DNA from: Synechococcus sp. MU1642
Lineage (GTDB): Bacteria > Cyanobacteriota > Cyanobacteriia > PCC-6307 > Cyanobiaceae
DNA length: 64,000 nucleotides
Assembly (NCBI RefSeq): GCF_020514115.1
Contig: NZ_VTKZ01000005.1
Location: 1-64,000, forward strand
Direction: 5' to 3'
This document shows positions 8,039 to 28,452 of this stretch, one piece after another. The notes under the pieces are model-generated. The model had not been told where the DNA came from, searched no databases, and was given only the letters and a program-made list of their open reading frames with translations. Made by a program: the position numbers and the translations under genes. The number at the start of each line of letters is the position of its first letter. Position 1 is the stretch's first letter.

Positions 8039-8164
8039 TCAACCCATGGGAGCTGGAGCCAGCATGTCACCGGGAAGCCAGATACGGGCACTCACGGCCA
8101 CCAACGCCAGGGCAAACAGGAGAACAATCAGAGCCGGCAGAAGCGTGGAACGAAAAAACGACAC
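8039..8164 (-). CDS. Small single-pass membrane protein (41 aa), GTG start
   Basis: Short open frame between the symporter and the HEAT-repeat gene, both on the same strand. The product has a hydrophobic helix (LLPALIVLLFALALVAVSA) and a short tail ending in LAPAPMG. The organisation looks like a small thylakoid or plasma-membrane peptide, but it does not match a photosystem subunit I know. The GTG at 8162-8164 lacks a clear ribosome-binding site. It fills an otherwise empty gap, which supports it moderately. Confidence 0.42.
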   Translation of the reverse strand: MSFFRSTLLPALIVLLFALALVAVSARIWLPGDMLAPAPMG

Positions 8165-8194
8165 CGAAACACTGCAATCAAGAAGCCATTCTGC

Positions 8195-9949
8195 TCAAGA
8201 CGGCACGGCATAGACACGCCGCCTCAGCTGCCAGATGGAGAGGATCAGCACCGACAGACAGATCCAACCAGTCCACTGTTGATGCAACAGGAATCCTCCG
8301 GTGCCGAGCAGACCGCCGAACAGCACACCGCAGGCCAGCACAAAGCGCCGCAGCATGGCGGGCAGAGACTCCATCGGCATGACACCGAAGCGCTGGCGCA
8401 GGTGTGACCAACCGGGGCCTGGAGGACGCACCGTCCGCACAAACCGCTCCAAGACAGCGTCGGATTCCGGAGGTGTGCTCAGCATCACCGCCAACCAGAC
8501 CACAGCGGAGAGGCCGGTGATCACCGCAATACGAACCCCGTAATCCTCGATCCGAACCAGGGGCACCACCGAGGTAAACACCCCAACGAAAAACCCGCAG
8601 AGCATCGCCGACAGCTCCGCTGCGGCGTTAACGCGCCACCAGAACCAGCGCAGCACCAGAACCACGCCTGGGCCGGACCCGATGGCGATCACCAGCCGAA
8701 ACACCGTGCCGATGCTGTCGCTAATCAAAGCGGTGATCACCCCAAGAACAAGCAGCAGAACCGTGGTGAGTTGTCCCACCAGCAACAGCTCGCGCGGACC
8801 GGCGAAGGGTCGAACAAAGCGCTGATAGAGGTCGTGAGTGAGGTAGCTGGCTCCCCAGTTCACCGAGGTGCTCACGGTGCTCATGAACGCCGCCACCAGG
8901 GAAATCACAACCAGGCCGAGCGCCACGGGGGGCAGCAGTTGCACAGCCAGGGTGGGATAGCCGAGCTCCAGATCAGCCCCAGCTGGCAACAGCACCAGAG
9001 CCGCCAAGGCGACCACGATCCAGAGCCAGCTTCGCAGGAGGTAATTCACCACCAGAAACACCCAACCCGCCAGCCGTGCCTGATGCTCATCACGGGTGGC
9101 CAGCATCCGCTGGATGAACTCGCCGCCACCATCGCTACGACGAAAACTCCACCACTGCACAGCGATGTAAGCCGTGAACATCGGGATGCTGATGCCACTG
9201 CCCTGCAACCAGCGGAAGCCCGAGTCATCCCAGGTCCAGGGCACCAGGGACAGCAGCTCTGGCCGCTGCAGCGCCTGCAGTTGCTCCAACAGCGCCGTCA
9301 TCCCTCCTGCGGCATGGAGGGCAGCCGCGGCCACAGCTACGGCACCCGCCAACGCCAGCACGAGCTGGACCAGATCGGTCACCACGACAGCCCAGAGCCC
9401 ACCAGCCACGGTGTAACTCATCACGAGCAGGGCCACGACCATCAACAACCAGACCGTGTCCGTCAGTCCCAGTGCAGCAGGTTGACCCGACACCAGGCCC
9501 AGGGCTTCCACCACCTTGCGGAGGGCGAGGAAGGCATACCCGATGCCGATGCAGTTCACCGGCACGGCCAACAGGAAAGCCTTGATACCGCGCAACCAAG
9601 CCGCCGCCGCTCCGCCGTAGCGCAACTCGGTAAAGGCGGCGTCGGTGAGCACACCGCTGCGGCGCCAGAGGGGTGCGAAGACAACCGCCATCGCCACATG
9701 GGCCAAACCAAAACTCCACCACTCCCAGTTGCCCGCCAGGCCGCGGGCACCCACCAGGCCGGCGACGTAGAGCGGCGTGTCGATAGAGAAGGTGGTCGCC
9801 GCCATCGAGGCGCCGGCCAACCAACCGTTCAGACGACGGCCAGCCACGAAATAATCCGCTTCGCCACTATTGCGGCGGGCTAGCCACAACCCCAGCACCA
9901 GGGTGAGAACGAGGTAAGAAGCGAGAAGCAGCCAATCGATTGCTGTCAT
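8195..9949 (-). CDS. Sodium:solute symporter family (SSS) transporter
   Basis: 584 aa, very hydrophobic, with about 13 predicted membrane segments. It begins with the SSS pattern: a first helix LLLASYLVLTLVLGLWLARR, then SGEADYFVAGRRLNGWLAGASMAATTFS, followed by GNWEWW. This family uses sodium to import solutes such as sugars, amino acids, pantothenate or proline; the substrate cannot be read from the sequence. The ATG at 9947-9949 leaves only 10 bases after rlmN, so it is probably in the same transcript. An earlier start would overlap rlmN. Confidence 0.88.
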   Translation of the reverse strand: MTAIDWLLLASYLVLTLVLGLWLARRNSGEADYFVAGRRLNGWLAGASMAATTFSIDTPLYVAGLVGARGLAGNWEWWSFGLAHVAMAVVFAPLWRRSGVLTDAAFTELRYGGAAAAWLRGIKAFLLAVPVNCIGIGYAFLALRKVVEALGLVSGQPAALGLTDTVWLLMVVALLVMSYTVAGGLWAVVVTDLVQLVLALAGAVAVAAAALHAAGGMTALLEQLQALQRPELLSLVPWTWDDSGFRWLQGSGISIPMFTAYIAVQWWSFRRSDGGGEFIQRMLATRDEHQARLAGWVFLVVNYLLRSWLWIVVALAALVLLPAGADLELGYPTLAVQLLPPVALGLVVISLVAAFMSTVSTSVNWGASYLTHDLYQRFVRPFAGPRELLLVGQLTTVLLLVLGVITALISDSIGTVFRLVIAIGSGPGVVLVLRWFWWRVNAAAELSAMLCGFFVGVFTSVVPLVRIEDYGVRIAVITGLSAVVWLAVMLSTPPESDAVLERFVRTVRPPGPGWSHLRQRFGVMPMESLPAMLRRFVLACGVLFGGLLGTGGFLLHQQWTGWICLSVLILSIWQLRRRVYAVPS

Positions 9950-9959
9950 TCGCAGACCT

Positions 9960-17248
<7,289 letters not shown>

Positions 17249-17290
17249 TTAAGGAAGAAGGAGCGGGGAATCGGTTCGTTCGTTGATCCG

Positions 17291-20200
17291 TCAGTCCTCG
17301 TCGTAATCCGCGACGCCGAGGGATTCGTAGGTGGGCCTACTGGGGGTGCTGCGACGTGGGTTCACGTCCTGCATCAGGTCCACTTCCTTGCCTTCATCGG
17401 TGTAGACGGCGATGTCTAGACCCAGGGACTGAAGCTCGCGCATCAGCACCTTGAAGGATTCCGGCGTACCGGGGCGGGGGATCGGCTTGCCTTTGACGAT
17501 GGCGTTGAGGGCCTCGTTGCGGCCCTGCATGTCGTCGGACTTGACCGTGAGCAGTTCCTGCAGGGTGTAAGCGGCGCCATAGGCCTCGAGTGCCCACACC
17601 TCCATCTCACCCAGACGCTGACCGCCTTGCTGTGCCTTACCGCCCAGGGGCTGCTGGGTGACCAAGGAGTAGGGGCCAGTGGAACGGGCGTGGATCTTGT
17701 CGTCCACCAGGTGAACCAGCTTGAGGAAGTGGGAATAGCCCACGGCCACGGGCTGATCGAAGGGAAGACCGGTACGACCATCACGCAACTGCAGCTTGCC
17801 GGGATCCTCAGGGTCGTACACCCAACCCTTGCCGGGCTGCTTGGCGGCTTCCTTGAGGAAGGTCTCGACGGTCTGCTGGGACTTCTCAGCCCCGTACATC
17901 TCATCGAAGGGAACGATGCGCACGCGGCAGTCCAGGTTGGACGCCGCCCAACCCATCAGCAACTCGAATACCTGACCCACATTCATCCGGCTCGGCACAC
18001 CCAGGGGGTTGAGCACGATGTCGACCGGGGTGCCGTCGGGCAGATAGGGCATGTCCTCCCGGGGAAGGATGCGGCTAATGATGCCTTTGTTGCCGTGGCG
18101 GCCGGCCATCTTGTCGCCGACCTGGATCTTGCGGCGCTGGGCCACATAAACCCGCACCACCATGTTCGCGCCGGGGGGCAGCTCATCACCCTGTTCACGG
18201 GTGTAAATGCGCACATCCACAACGCGGCCACGCTCGGTGCCGGGCACACGCAAGGAGTTATCGCGCACATCGCGGGCCTTCTCACCAAAGATCGCGCGAA
18301 GCAGCTTTTCTTCGGGTGGCTGATCGGATTCGCCCTTGGGCGTCACCTTGCCGACGAGGATGTCGCCGCTTTCAACGAAAGCACCAACGCGGATGATGCC
18401 CATCTCGTCGAGGTTGCCGAGACTTTCCTCAGCGACGTTGGGAATCTCGCGGGTGATTTCCTCGGGTCCGAGCTTGGTCTGACGCGCTTCGATCTCGTAC
18501 TTCTCGATGTGAACCGAGGTGTAGAGGTCGTCAGTGACCAGACGCTCGCTGACCAGCAGCGCGTCCTCGTAGTTGTAACCCTCCCAGGGCATGTAAGCGA
18601 TCAGAACGTTCTGACCCAGGGCGATCTCACCGCCTTCACAGGCCGAGCCATCCGCCATCACCTGACCGACGATCACCGGATCGCCACAGCGAACGATCGG
18701 GCGCTGGTTCAGGCAGGTGTCCTGGTTGGAGCGCTGATACTTCTGCAGGAAATGGGTGTGGTCGTTGCCGTCCTCGTCCTGAACAACGATGGCATTGGCA
18801 TCCACATAGGTGACAGTGCCGTTCACCCGGGAAATCGGCACCATGCCGGAGTCGCGGGCTACCTGGGTTTCCAGGCCGGTGCCCACCAGGGCACGCTCGG
18901 GGCGCAGCAACGGCACAGCCTGACGCTGCATGTTGGAGCCCATCAGGGCGCGGTTGGCGTCGTCGTGCTCCAGGAAGGGGATTAGGGACGTTGCCACGGA
19001 GATCACCTGAACAGGTGAGAGTGCGACGTAGTCGACCTGCTCAGGGGGGACCTTCTCGAAATCCTGGCGGTAACGCACAGGAATCAGATCGGCCGTGATC
19101 CTGCCGTCGTCCTCGGTGGCCACATCACCAGGGGCAACGCGCACTTCGTCTTCCCGGTCTGCAGACAGGTAGATCGGATCGCCATCCTTCAGGACGACAC
19201 CGTTCTCGACCTTCCAGAACGGAGTTTCGATGAAGCCGTACTCGTTGACCCGGGCGTGGGTGGCCAGGGAGTTGATCAGACCGGCGTTGGGACCTTCCGG
19301 CGTCTCAATCGGGCAGAGACGTCCGTAGTGGGAGGGGTGAATGTCACGGACGGCGAAGCCTGCACGCTCACGGGTGAGACCACCGGGTCCAAGAGCCGAG
19401 ATGCGGCGCTTGTGGGTGAGCTCAGCAAGAGGGTTCGTCTGGTCCATGAACTGGCTCAGCTGGCTGGAGCCGAAGAACTCCTTGATCGCCGCCACGAGGG
19501 GCTTGGGATTGACCAACTGTGCTGGGGTCAACGAATCGGTTTCTCCGACGGTCATCCGTTCCTTGATGATCCTCTCGAGACGGTTCAGACCCACACGAAC
19601 CTGGTTCTGCAGGAGTTCACCCACGGAACGCACGCGGCGGTTGCCGAGGTGGTCGATGTCATCGAGGCTGGCGCCGCCGACATCAAGCTCCAGGTTGATC
19701 AGGTAATCGAGGGTGGAGAGCACGTCCTCATGGGTGAGGGTGCGCACCGTGTCGGGGATGGTGAGACGGAGCTTCTTGTTGATCTTGTAGCGGCCGACCC
19801 GACCGAGGTCGTAGCGCTTGGGATCGAAGAAACGGGTCTGCAGCAGCTGCTGACCACCACTCACTGAGGGAGGTTCACCTGGACGGAGTTTCTTGTAAAG
19901 CTCAAGCAGCGCCTGGTCTTCCGAGCTGATGCCCTCGTCGTTCGCGGCATCAATCGACTTCTTGTAGAACTCGGGATGACGCAGCTTGTCGAGCACGTCG
20001 TTGTCGGACAGACCCATGGCACGCATGAGCACGTGCGCGTTGATCTTGCGGGTTTTGTCCACACGTACGTGGAGCAAGTCGTTCTTATCTGTCTCAAACT
20101 TCAGCCAGGCACCCCGGTTGGGGATGACGCTGGCGTTGTAGGTACGCCGGCCGTTCTTGTCCATTTCATCCTTGAAATAGACACCCGGGCTACGCACGAT

Positions 20201-20584
20201 CTGGTTCACGATCACGCGCTCAGCGCCGTTGATGATGAACGTGCCGCGCTCGGTCATCAGCGGCAATTCGCCGATGAAAACCTCCTGCTCCTTGATCTCA
20301 CCGGTCTCTTTATTGACCAGGCGGCAGGTCACATACATCTGCGAAGCGAAGGTCGCATCGCGACGCTTGGCCTCTTCCACATCATGGCGAGGGCGCTTCA
20401 GCCGGTACTCGCTACCGATGAAGTGCAGCTCCAGCTTTCCAGTGTAATCCGTGATCGGAGAGAAGCTTTCCAGCTCCTCGATCAGACCTTGATCCAAAAA
20501 CCACTTAAAGCTGGCCCGCTGCACCTCCACCAGATCAGGAAGGTAGGTGGCGGTCTTGGCGACCTGAATCGCGCTGCTGCTCAT
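17291..20584 (-). CDS. rpoB: DNA-directed RNA polymerase subunit beta (RpoB)
   Basis: 1097 aa, the usual length for cyanobacterial beta. Key landmarks are the rifampicin-pocket region around [26 protein letters not shown], the [17 protein letters not shown] segment, and the C-terminal [24 protein letters not shown] that contacts beta'. The first gene of the rpoB-rpoC1-rpoC2 unit, it is preceded by a 280-base gap that must contain its promoter. rpsT and tatD lie upstream on the same strand, the arrangement I recall for cyanobacteria. Confidence 0.97.
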   Translation of the reverse strand: MSSSAIQVAKTATYLPDLVEVQRASFKWFLDQGLIEELESFSPITDYTGKLELHFIGSEYRLKRPRHDVEEAKRRDATFASQMYVTCRLVNKETGEIKEQEVFIGELPLMTERGTFIINGAERVIVNQIVRSPGVYFKDEMDKNGRRTYNASVIPNRGAWLKFETDKNDLLHVRVDKTRKINAHVLMRAMGLSDNDVLDKLRHPEFYKKSIDAANDEGISSEDQALLELYKKLRPGEPPSVSGGQQLLQTRFFDPKRYDLGRVGRYKINKKLRLTIPDTVRTLTHEDVLSTLDYLINLELDVGGASLDDIDHLGNRRVRSVGELLQNQVRVGLNRLERIIKERMTVGETDSLTPAQLVNPKPLVAAIKEFFGSSQLSQFMDQTNPLAELTHKRRISALGPGGLTRERAGFAVRDIHPSHYGRLCPIETPEGPNAGLINSLATHARVNEYGFIETPFWKVENGVVLKDGDPIYLSADREDEVRVAPGDVATEDDGRITADLIPVRYRQDFEKVPPEQVDYVALSPVQVISVATSLIPFLEHDDANRALMGSNMQRQAVPLLRPERALVGTGLETQVARDSGMVPISRVNGTVTYVDANAIVVQDEDGNDHTHFLQKYQRSNQDTCLNQRPIVRCGDPVIVGQVMADGSACEGGEIALGQNVLIAYMPWEGYNYEDALLVSERLVTDDLYTSVHIEKYEIEARQTKLGPEEITREIPNVAEESLGNLDEMGIIRVGAFVESGDILVGKVTPKGESDQPPEEKLLRAIFGEKARDVRDNSLRVPGTERGRVVDVRIYTREQGDELPPGANMVVRVYVAQRRKIQVGDKMAGRHGNKGIISRILPREDMPYLPDGTPVDIVLNPLGVPSRMNVGQVFELLMGWAASNLDCRVRIVPFDEMYGAEKSQQTVETFLKEAAKQPGKGWVYDPEDPGKLQLRDGRTGLPFDQPVAVGYSHFLKLVHLVDDKIHARSTGPYSLVTQQPLGGKAQQGGQRLGEMEVWALEAYGAAYTLQELLTVKSDDMQGRNEALNAIVKGKPIPRPGTPESFKVLMRELQSLGLDIAVYTDEGKEVDLMQDVNPRRSTPSRPTYESLGVADYDED

Positions 20585-20828
20585 GCGGGGACCGGCAGAG
20601 AGGACGAAGGGACTGGGGAGGACTGGATTGGCGGCACAAGCTCACCCGACAAGACGATTCGACACAACAGCGGCACTGACGGTTTCCAGGACGGAACCGA
20701 CAGCGCCGCTGTTGCTGTTCAGAAATCGCGGGTCAGATCAGCTGACGACGACAAATGCACCGGAAGGAAATGGACGCTTCAGGCACCACGCACAAGAAGG
20801 AATCCTGCGCATGGCCAGCCAATACAAC

Positions 20829-20834
20829 ATCTTA
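20829..20834 (-). promoter_or_regulatory. Candidate -10 element upstream of rpoB
   Basis: On the minus strand this reads TAAGAT, fitting TAnnnT, and is preceded by TG. No convincing -35 hexamer is seen at the right spacing. If used, transcription would begin near 20822 and give rpoB a leader of roughly 240 bases. The rest of the gap (20585-20864) shows no gene that I can support. Confidence 0.25.
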
Positions 20835-20864
20835 CATATGGACACGACACTCCCGAAACCCCAG

Positions 20865-21653
20865 TTAAGGGAGTCCGAACAAACGCCGGGCGTTGGCGGT
20901 GCTACTGCAGGCCACGCTGTCGAGATCCACGCCGCGGAGCTCGGCCACCCGCGTTGCAACGGAGGCCACAAAGGCCGGCTCGTTGCGCTTGCCGCGGCGG
21001 GGCACAGGGGCCAGAAAAGGGCAATCTGTTTCCACCAAGAAACGATCCTCCGGCACCTGACGGGCACAGTCGTGGGTGGGCTCCGCCTTGGGGAAGGTGA
21101 CAGTGCCACTGAAGCTGATGTAAAAGCCGAGGTCGAGAAAGTGGTGCATTTCATCAGGGGTGCCGCCCCAGCAGTGCATCACCCCTCCAGGGCAATTGTC
21201 CTGCGCCTTGCGGGCCCGCAGTTCCTCCAGCATCGGCTCGGCGGCATCCCGGCAGTGAATGATCACCGGCAGGTTCAACTCCACCGCTAGGTCCAATTGA
21301 GGACGCAGCACAGCAAGCTGCTCCTCCAGATTCTTGTCACGGAAGAGATCGAGTCCGAGTTCACCGATGGCGACCACCCGATCATCCTCGAGGGCCGCCC
21401 GACGCAGCACAGCCACCGTGTCATCCCGCCAATGCTCGGTGTCCAGTGGATGGACGCCGACGGAATAGCGCATCTCGGGAAACCGATCAGCCAAGGCGCG
21501 GATCGCCGGAATTTCAGAGGGTTCAACGCAGGCGTGCAGCAGAGCACCGACCCCAGCCATACGCCAGCGTGAGGCCACCTCATCGAGGTCGTCGTCAAAG
21601 TTGCGAAAGACGATGTGACAGTGGCTGTCTATCAACGTCGGGGTGGGGGACAC
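20865..21653 (-). CDS. tatD: TatD family metal-dependent hydrolase / DNase
   Basis: 262 aa of the TatD amidohydrolase-like family, linked to 3'-5' DNA/RNA exonuclease activity. Metal-binding residues are visible: DSHCHI at the N-terminus, GELGLD (Glu ligand), IIHCRDA, a late MHCWGG, and ETDCPFLAPVPRRGKRN. All expected ligands are present, so the enzyme should be active. It lies between rpsT and rpoB on the same strand. Confidence 0.92.
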   Translation of the reverse strand: MSPTPTLIDSHCHIVFRNFDDDLDEVASRWRMAGVGALLHACVEPSEIPAIRALADRFPEMRYSVGVHPLDTEHWRDDTVAVLRRAALEDDRVVAIGELGLDLFRDKNLEEQLAVLRPQLDLAVELNLPVIIHCRDAAEPMLEELRARKAQDNCPGGVMHCWGGTPDEMHHFLDLGFYISFSGTVTFPKAEPTHDCARQVPEDRFLVETDCPFLAPVPRRGKRNEPAFVASVATRVAELRGVDLDSVACSSTANARRLFGLP

Positions 21654-21701
21654 AGCTGGGCCGAAACGCGCTTTCGACCCATTCTGCCGGTTGGAACCGA
21701 A

Positions 21702-23405
<1,704 letters not shown>

Positions 23406-23413
<8 letters not shown>

Positions 23414-24125
23414 GGCGCTGCTCCAGGCTGCGGACACCAGCCACACCATCGGCAATCTCGCCGACCAAAACCTCATCGGTGATGTTGACGAACAGGCCGT
23501 TCTCCAACACACCGGGGATGTTGTTGATGGTCTGTTCCAGAGCCACTGGATCGGCGATGCCGCCTTCGAGTTTGGCGTCCAGCACAAGGTTGCCCTGATC
23601 GGTGACCACGGGACCGGCCTTGCGCTGGGCCATGCGCAGCTCAGCGCTGCCCCCGAGGGCTTCCAGCTGCTGCTTCACTTGGCGCCAGGCCCCGGGCAGC
23701 ACTTCCACCGGCAGCAGAAAACCGAGGTTGAGACGGTCCACCAGTTTGGTGGAATCCACCACCACAACAAAACGATCTGCCCGTGCCGCCACGAGTTTTT
23801 CCTGCACATGGCAAGCGCCACCGCCCTTGATCAGTTGGAAGCCAGGGTCGACTTCGTCGGCACCATCGATGGCCAAATCAATCCGGCTGACGGCGTTGAG
23901 GCTGAGCAAGGGGATGTTGAGCTCCGCGGCCAGCACCTCTCCTTGAAAAGAGGTGGTTACTCCAACGATGTCTTTAAGTTCGCCACTGGCGAGTTTGGCC
24001 CCCAGGCCCTGAATCATCAACGCTGCGGTGGAGCCTGATCCCAGACCCAGCACCATGCCGTCCTTGATCTGTTCAACAGCGGCATCAGCCACCGCCTGTT
24101 TCATCTGGGTCTGAAGATCAGCCAT
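23406..24125 (-). CDS. rpiA: Ribose-5-phosphate isomerase A
   Basis: 239 aa; interconverts ribose-5-phosphate and ribulose-5-phosphate in the pentose phosphate and Calvin cycles. The three RpiA motifs are intact: GLGSGSTA near residue 27, DGADEVDP (catalytic Asp) near residue 88, and [11 protein letters not shown] (catalytic Glu/Lys). It is convergent with hisD with an 8-base tail overlap. The degP-like protease gene lies 37 bases upstream on the same strand, so co-transcription is possible. Confidence 0.96.
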
Positions 24126-24162
24126 CAGGTCACGTCCTTAGGGCGCGACCGTAGCAAGGGTT

Positions 24163-25722
<1,560 letters not shown>

Positions 25723-25779
25723 TCGCACAGCGGGTCTTCAGTCCACTACTTAGTGTCGATCTGTCTGTGAGCTTCACTC

Positions 25780-26037
25780 TTGAGCGAATCCGCCGCTTCA
25801 CAACGCTGTGAGCTCTGCCAGGTCGTGATCGAAGACCCGCCAGGCCTTCCGGATGTGGTGACGTTCAGCAATGGTCCCCAGGGCAGCCGCAGCAAACTCT
25901 GGAGTCGCGTCTGTCAGTACGCAACCGATCCGGAGCGCCGGCGCCTGTGCATTAATCAAGATTCCGACGGGCGCGGCTCCGAGCAGCCGGGCGATGCTTT
26001 CCCCGATGCACCAGCCATCGACCTGGGCAACACCTGA
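25780..26037 (+). CDS. Hypothetical protein with CxxC, 85 aa
   Basis: Cytoplasmic-looking protein with an N-terminal CELC pair, a central VVTFSNGPQGSRSKLWSRVCQY and a later RRRLCINQD, so four cysteines in all. From memory, proteins with a GxRxKLWxRVCQY...CIN core occur across marine picocyanobacteria, but their function is unknown. A small zinc or redox site is possible. The start is TTG 25780; no in-frame ATG or GTG is available upstream. It is followed by rimP on the same strand. Confidence 0.55.
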   Translation: MSESAASQRCELCQVVIEDPPGLPDVVTFSNGPQGSRSKLWSRVCQYATDPERRRLCINQDSDGRGSEQPGDAFPDAPAIDLGNT

Positions 26038-26147
26038 CAGCGGGTAGACGGTCCCGTACATTGATGGTGTGTCCGACGGGCATCTCCCTGCGGGAGATCG
26101 GTCACAACTGAAATGCACGTCGGGCCGACATCCGCCCTCGGTTCGCG

Positions 26148-26615
26148 TTGCCTCATCCTCTGCTTCCAGATCTCGAAACGCTGGCCACCGAGGTGGCCGC
26201 CAGCAAAGGCTTTGCCCTTTGCGGCATTCAGCTGCTCACCCACATGAGCCCGATGACTCTGGAAGTGCAGATCCGCCACAGCAATGGAGCGGATGTGAGC
26301 CTCGATGACTGCGCGGGTTTCAGCAGCGTGTTGGGGGATGTCCTTGAGGCCTCTTCCCTGCTCACTGACGCGTATGTTCTGGAGATAAGCAGCCCAGGCA
26401 TCGGCGACCAGCTGTCCAGCGATCGCGACTTTGAAACCTTCCGCGGTTTCCCCGTGGAGGTTAATCACCGCGACAAGGACGACAGCGAGCAACGTCTGGA
26501 GGGCCTCTTGCTTGAACGCGACGCCGACACCCTGCAGATCAACATTCGCGGGCGAACAAAACGCATTCCTCGGGATTGCGTGATCGGTGTCCGCCTCACG
26601 AGTCCAGGCAGCTGA
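26148..26615 (+). CDS. rimP: Ribosome maturation factor RimP
   Basis: 155 aa; assists 30S subunit maturation. The N-terminal alpha/beta domain starts with MPHPLLPDLETLA and contains DDCAGFSSVLGDVLE. The motif LEISSPGIGDQL leads into the C-terminal SH3-like domain (GRTKRIPRDCVIGVRL). The start is TTG 26148. It is the first gene of the rimP-nusA-ylxR-infB cluster, which is conserved across bacteria. Confidence 0.92.
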   Translation: MPHPLLPDLETLATEVAASKGFALCGIQLLTHMSPMTLEVQIRHSNGADVSLDDCAGFSSVLGDVLEASSLLTDAYVLEISSPGIGDQLSSDRDFETFRGFPVEVNHRDKDDSEQRLEGLLLERDADTLQINIRGRTKRIPRDCVIGVRLTSPGS

Positions 26616-26668
26616 ACCCAGCGTTCACCCCCCTGCAACCGCTCCCACTTTTTTCCTAACCCAACTCG

Positions 26669-28108
26669 ATGGCTCTCGTCCTGCTTCCCGGCCTCAGCAA
26701 CCTGATCGACGACATCAGTGACGAGAAGAAGCTGCCACCCCAGGTGGTGGAAGCGGCCCTGCGGGAGGCCCTGCTGAAGGGCTACGAGCGCTACAGGCGC
26801 ACCCTGTATCTCGGCATCAGCGAAGACCCCTTTGATGAGGAGTACTTCAGCAACTTTGACGTAGGCCTCGACCTTGAGGAAGAGGGCTACCGGGTTCTCG
26901 CCAGCAAGATCATTGTTGATGAGGTCGAGAGTGAAGATCACCAGATCGCGATCGCCGAGGTGGTGCAGGTGGCCGATGACGCCCAGGTGGGCGACACGGT
27001 GGTGCTGGATGTCACTCCGGAGAAAGAGGATTTCGGCCGCATGGCCGCCGCCACCACCAAGCAAGTGCTGGCTCAGAAGCTGCGGGATCAGCAGCGCCGA
27101 ATGATCCAGGAGGAATTCGCTGATCTGGAGGATCCGGTGCTGACGGCCCGAGTGATCCGCTTCGAGCGCCAGTCGGTGATCATGGCGGTCAGCTCAGGCC
27201 TGGGCCGTCCGGAGGTGGAGGCAGAACTCCCCCGGCGCGATCAACTGCCCAACGACAACTATCGCGCCAACGCCACCTTCAAGGTCTTCTTGAAAGAAGT
27301 GAGCGAAGTTCCCCGCCGGGGGCCGCAGCTGTTCGTAAGCCGCTCCAATGCCGGCTTGGTGGTTTACCTCTTCGAAAACGAAGTTCCCGAAATCCAGGAA
27401 GGATCCGTTCGAATCGTGGCCGTGGCCCGTGAGGCCAATCCCCCCTCCCGTTCAGTGGGTCCTCGCACCAAAGTGGCCGTCGACAGCATCGAACGCGAGG
27501 TGGACCCCGTCGGCGCCTGCATTGGCGCCCGCGGCTCTCGCATTCAGCAGGTGGTGAACGAACTGCGTGGGGAAAAAATCGACGTGATCCGCTGGTCCCA
27601 AGATCCGGGCCAGTACATCGCCAATTCGCTCAGCCCCGCTCGGGTGGAAATGGTGCGCCTGGTGGATCCCGTTGGCCAGCATGCCCACGTGCTGGTGCCC
27701 CCCGATCAGCTGAGCCTGGCCATCGGCCGCGAAGGCCAGAACGTGCGCTTGGCCGCCCGACTCACCGGCTGGAAGATCGACATCAAGAACTCCACCGAAT
27801 ACGACCAAGAGGCAGAGGATGCAGTTGTAGCGGAGCTGATATCCCAGCGGGAGGAAGAGGAAGCACTTCAGCAGCAAGCCGAAGAAAGGCTGGCCGTCGA
27901 ACAGGCCGCTCGAGCCGAAGAAGATGCACGCCTGAGGGAGCTGTATCCGCTGCCCGAAGACGAGGAGGAGTACGGCGAGGAGCAGCCCGAGCAGGAGTTC
28001 TCGGACGAGGAGTCCTCTGAGTTGGAAGCCGGCACCGAAACCGAAGTTGAAGCTACGGACGCAGCGGTTGAAGCCGATAGCGATGCCGATCAGGAGCAGG
28101 TCCGGTGA
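26669..28108 (+). CDS. nusA: Transcription termination/antitermination factor NusA
   Basis: 479 aa. An N-terminal RNA polymerase-binding domain is followed by an S1 domain (about residues 130-200). Two KH domains come next, with the signature VDPVGACIGARGSRIQQVVNELRGEKIDVIRW and the second site AIGREGQNVRLAARLTGWKIDI. The last 100 residues are strongly acidic (EEEEALQQQAEERL, then DEEEYGEEQPEQEFSDEESSE) and lack the AR repeats seen in E. coli. The stop overlaps the ylxR GTG. Confidence 0.95.
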   Translation: MALVLLPGLSNLIDDISDEKKLPPQVVEAALREALLKGYERYRRTLYLGISEDPFDEEYFSNFDVGLDLEEEGYRVLASKIIVDEVESEDHQIAIAEVVQVADDAQVGDTVVLDVTPEKEDFGRMAAATTKQVLAQKLRDQQRRMIQEEFADLEDPVLTARVIRFERQSVIMAVSSGLGRPEVEAELPRRDQLPNDNYRANATFKVFLKEVSEVPRRGPQLFVSRSNAGLVVYLFENEVPEIQEGSVRIVAVAREANPPSRSVGPRTKVAVDSIEREVDPVGACIGARGSRIQQVVNELRGEKIDVIRWSQDPGQYIANSLSPARVEMVRLVDPVGQHAHVLVPPDQLSLAIGREGQNVRLAARLTGWKIDIKNSTEYDQEAEDAVVAELISQREEEEALQQQAEERLAVEQAARAEEDARLRELYPLPEDEEEYGEEQPEQEFSDEESSELEAGTETEVEATDAAVEADSDADQEQVR

Positions 28109-28383
28109 GTGACCGTCCCGTCCTGCGTCGCTGCGTGGCCTGCCGCCAACTCTTGGATCGCCGCCAACTGTGGAGGGTGATCCGCGACCATCAGGACGGA
28201 GTTCTCCTCGACGAGGGGATGGGCCGTTCGGCCTATCTCTGCCGAGAGGAGAACTGCCTTGAGGAGGCGACCCGTCGCAAACGTCTGCAGAAAGCCCTGC
28301 GTTGTCAGGTGCCCGAAGCAGTGGTTGCGGTGTTGAAACAGCGGCTTAACCAAAGCGTTGGTGAATCCGCTGAGGCAGACTGA
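28105..28383 (+). CDS. ylxR: YlxR family RNA-binding protein (DUF448)
   Basis: 92 aa with the YlxR pattern: RRCVACRQLLDRRQLWRV near the N-terminus and GRSAYLCREENCLEEATRRKRLQKALR in the middle. It is a small basic protein encoded between nusA and infB in many bacteria, where it binds RNA and in some species affects RNase P or transcription. The start is GTG 28105, overlapping the nusA stop. Confidence 0.9.
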   Translation: MSDRPVLRRCVACRQLLDRRQLWRVIRDHQDGVLLDEGMGRSAYLCREENCLEEATRRKRLQKALRCQVPEAVVAVLKQRLNQSVGESAEAD

Positions 28384-28452
28384 ACATTGGCCCCACATTG
28401 TGAGTGGCCACCGCGGCATTACATGCCCGGACCGATCGGAGACCCGAACTGA

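Noticed and set aside
8771..9883. 370-codon plus-strand frame opposite the SSS symporter
   Set aside because: Gln/His/Arg-rich antisense of hydrophobic codons; not protein-like.
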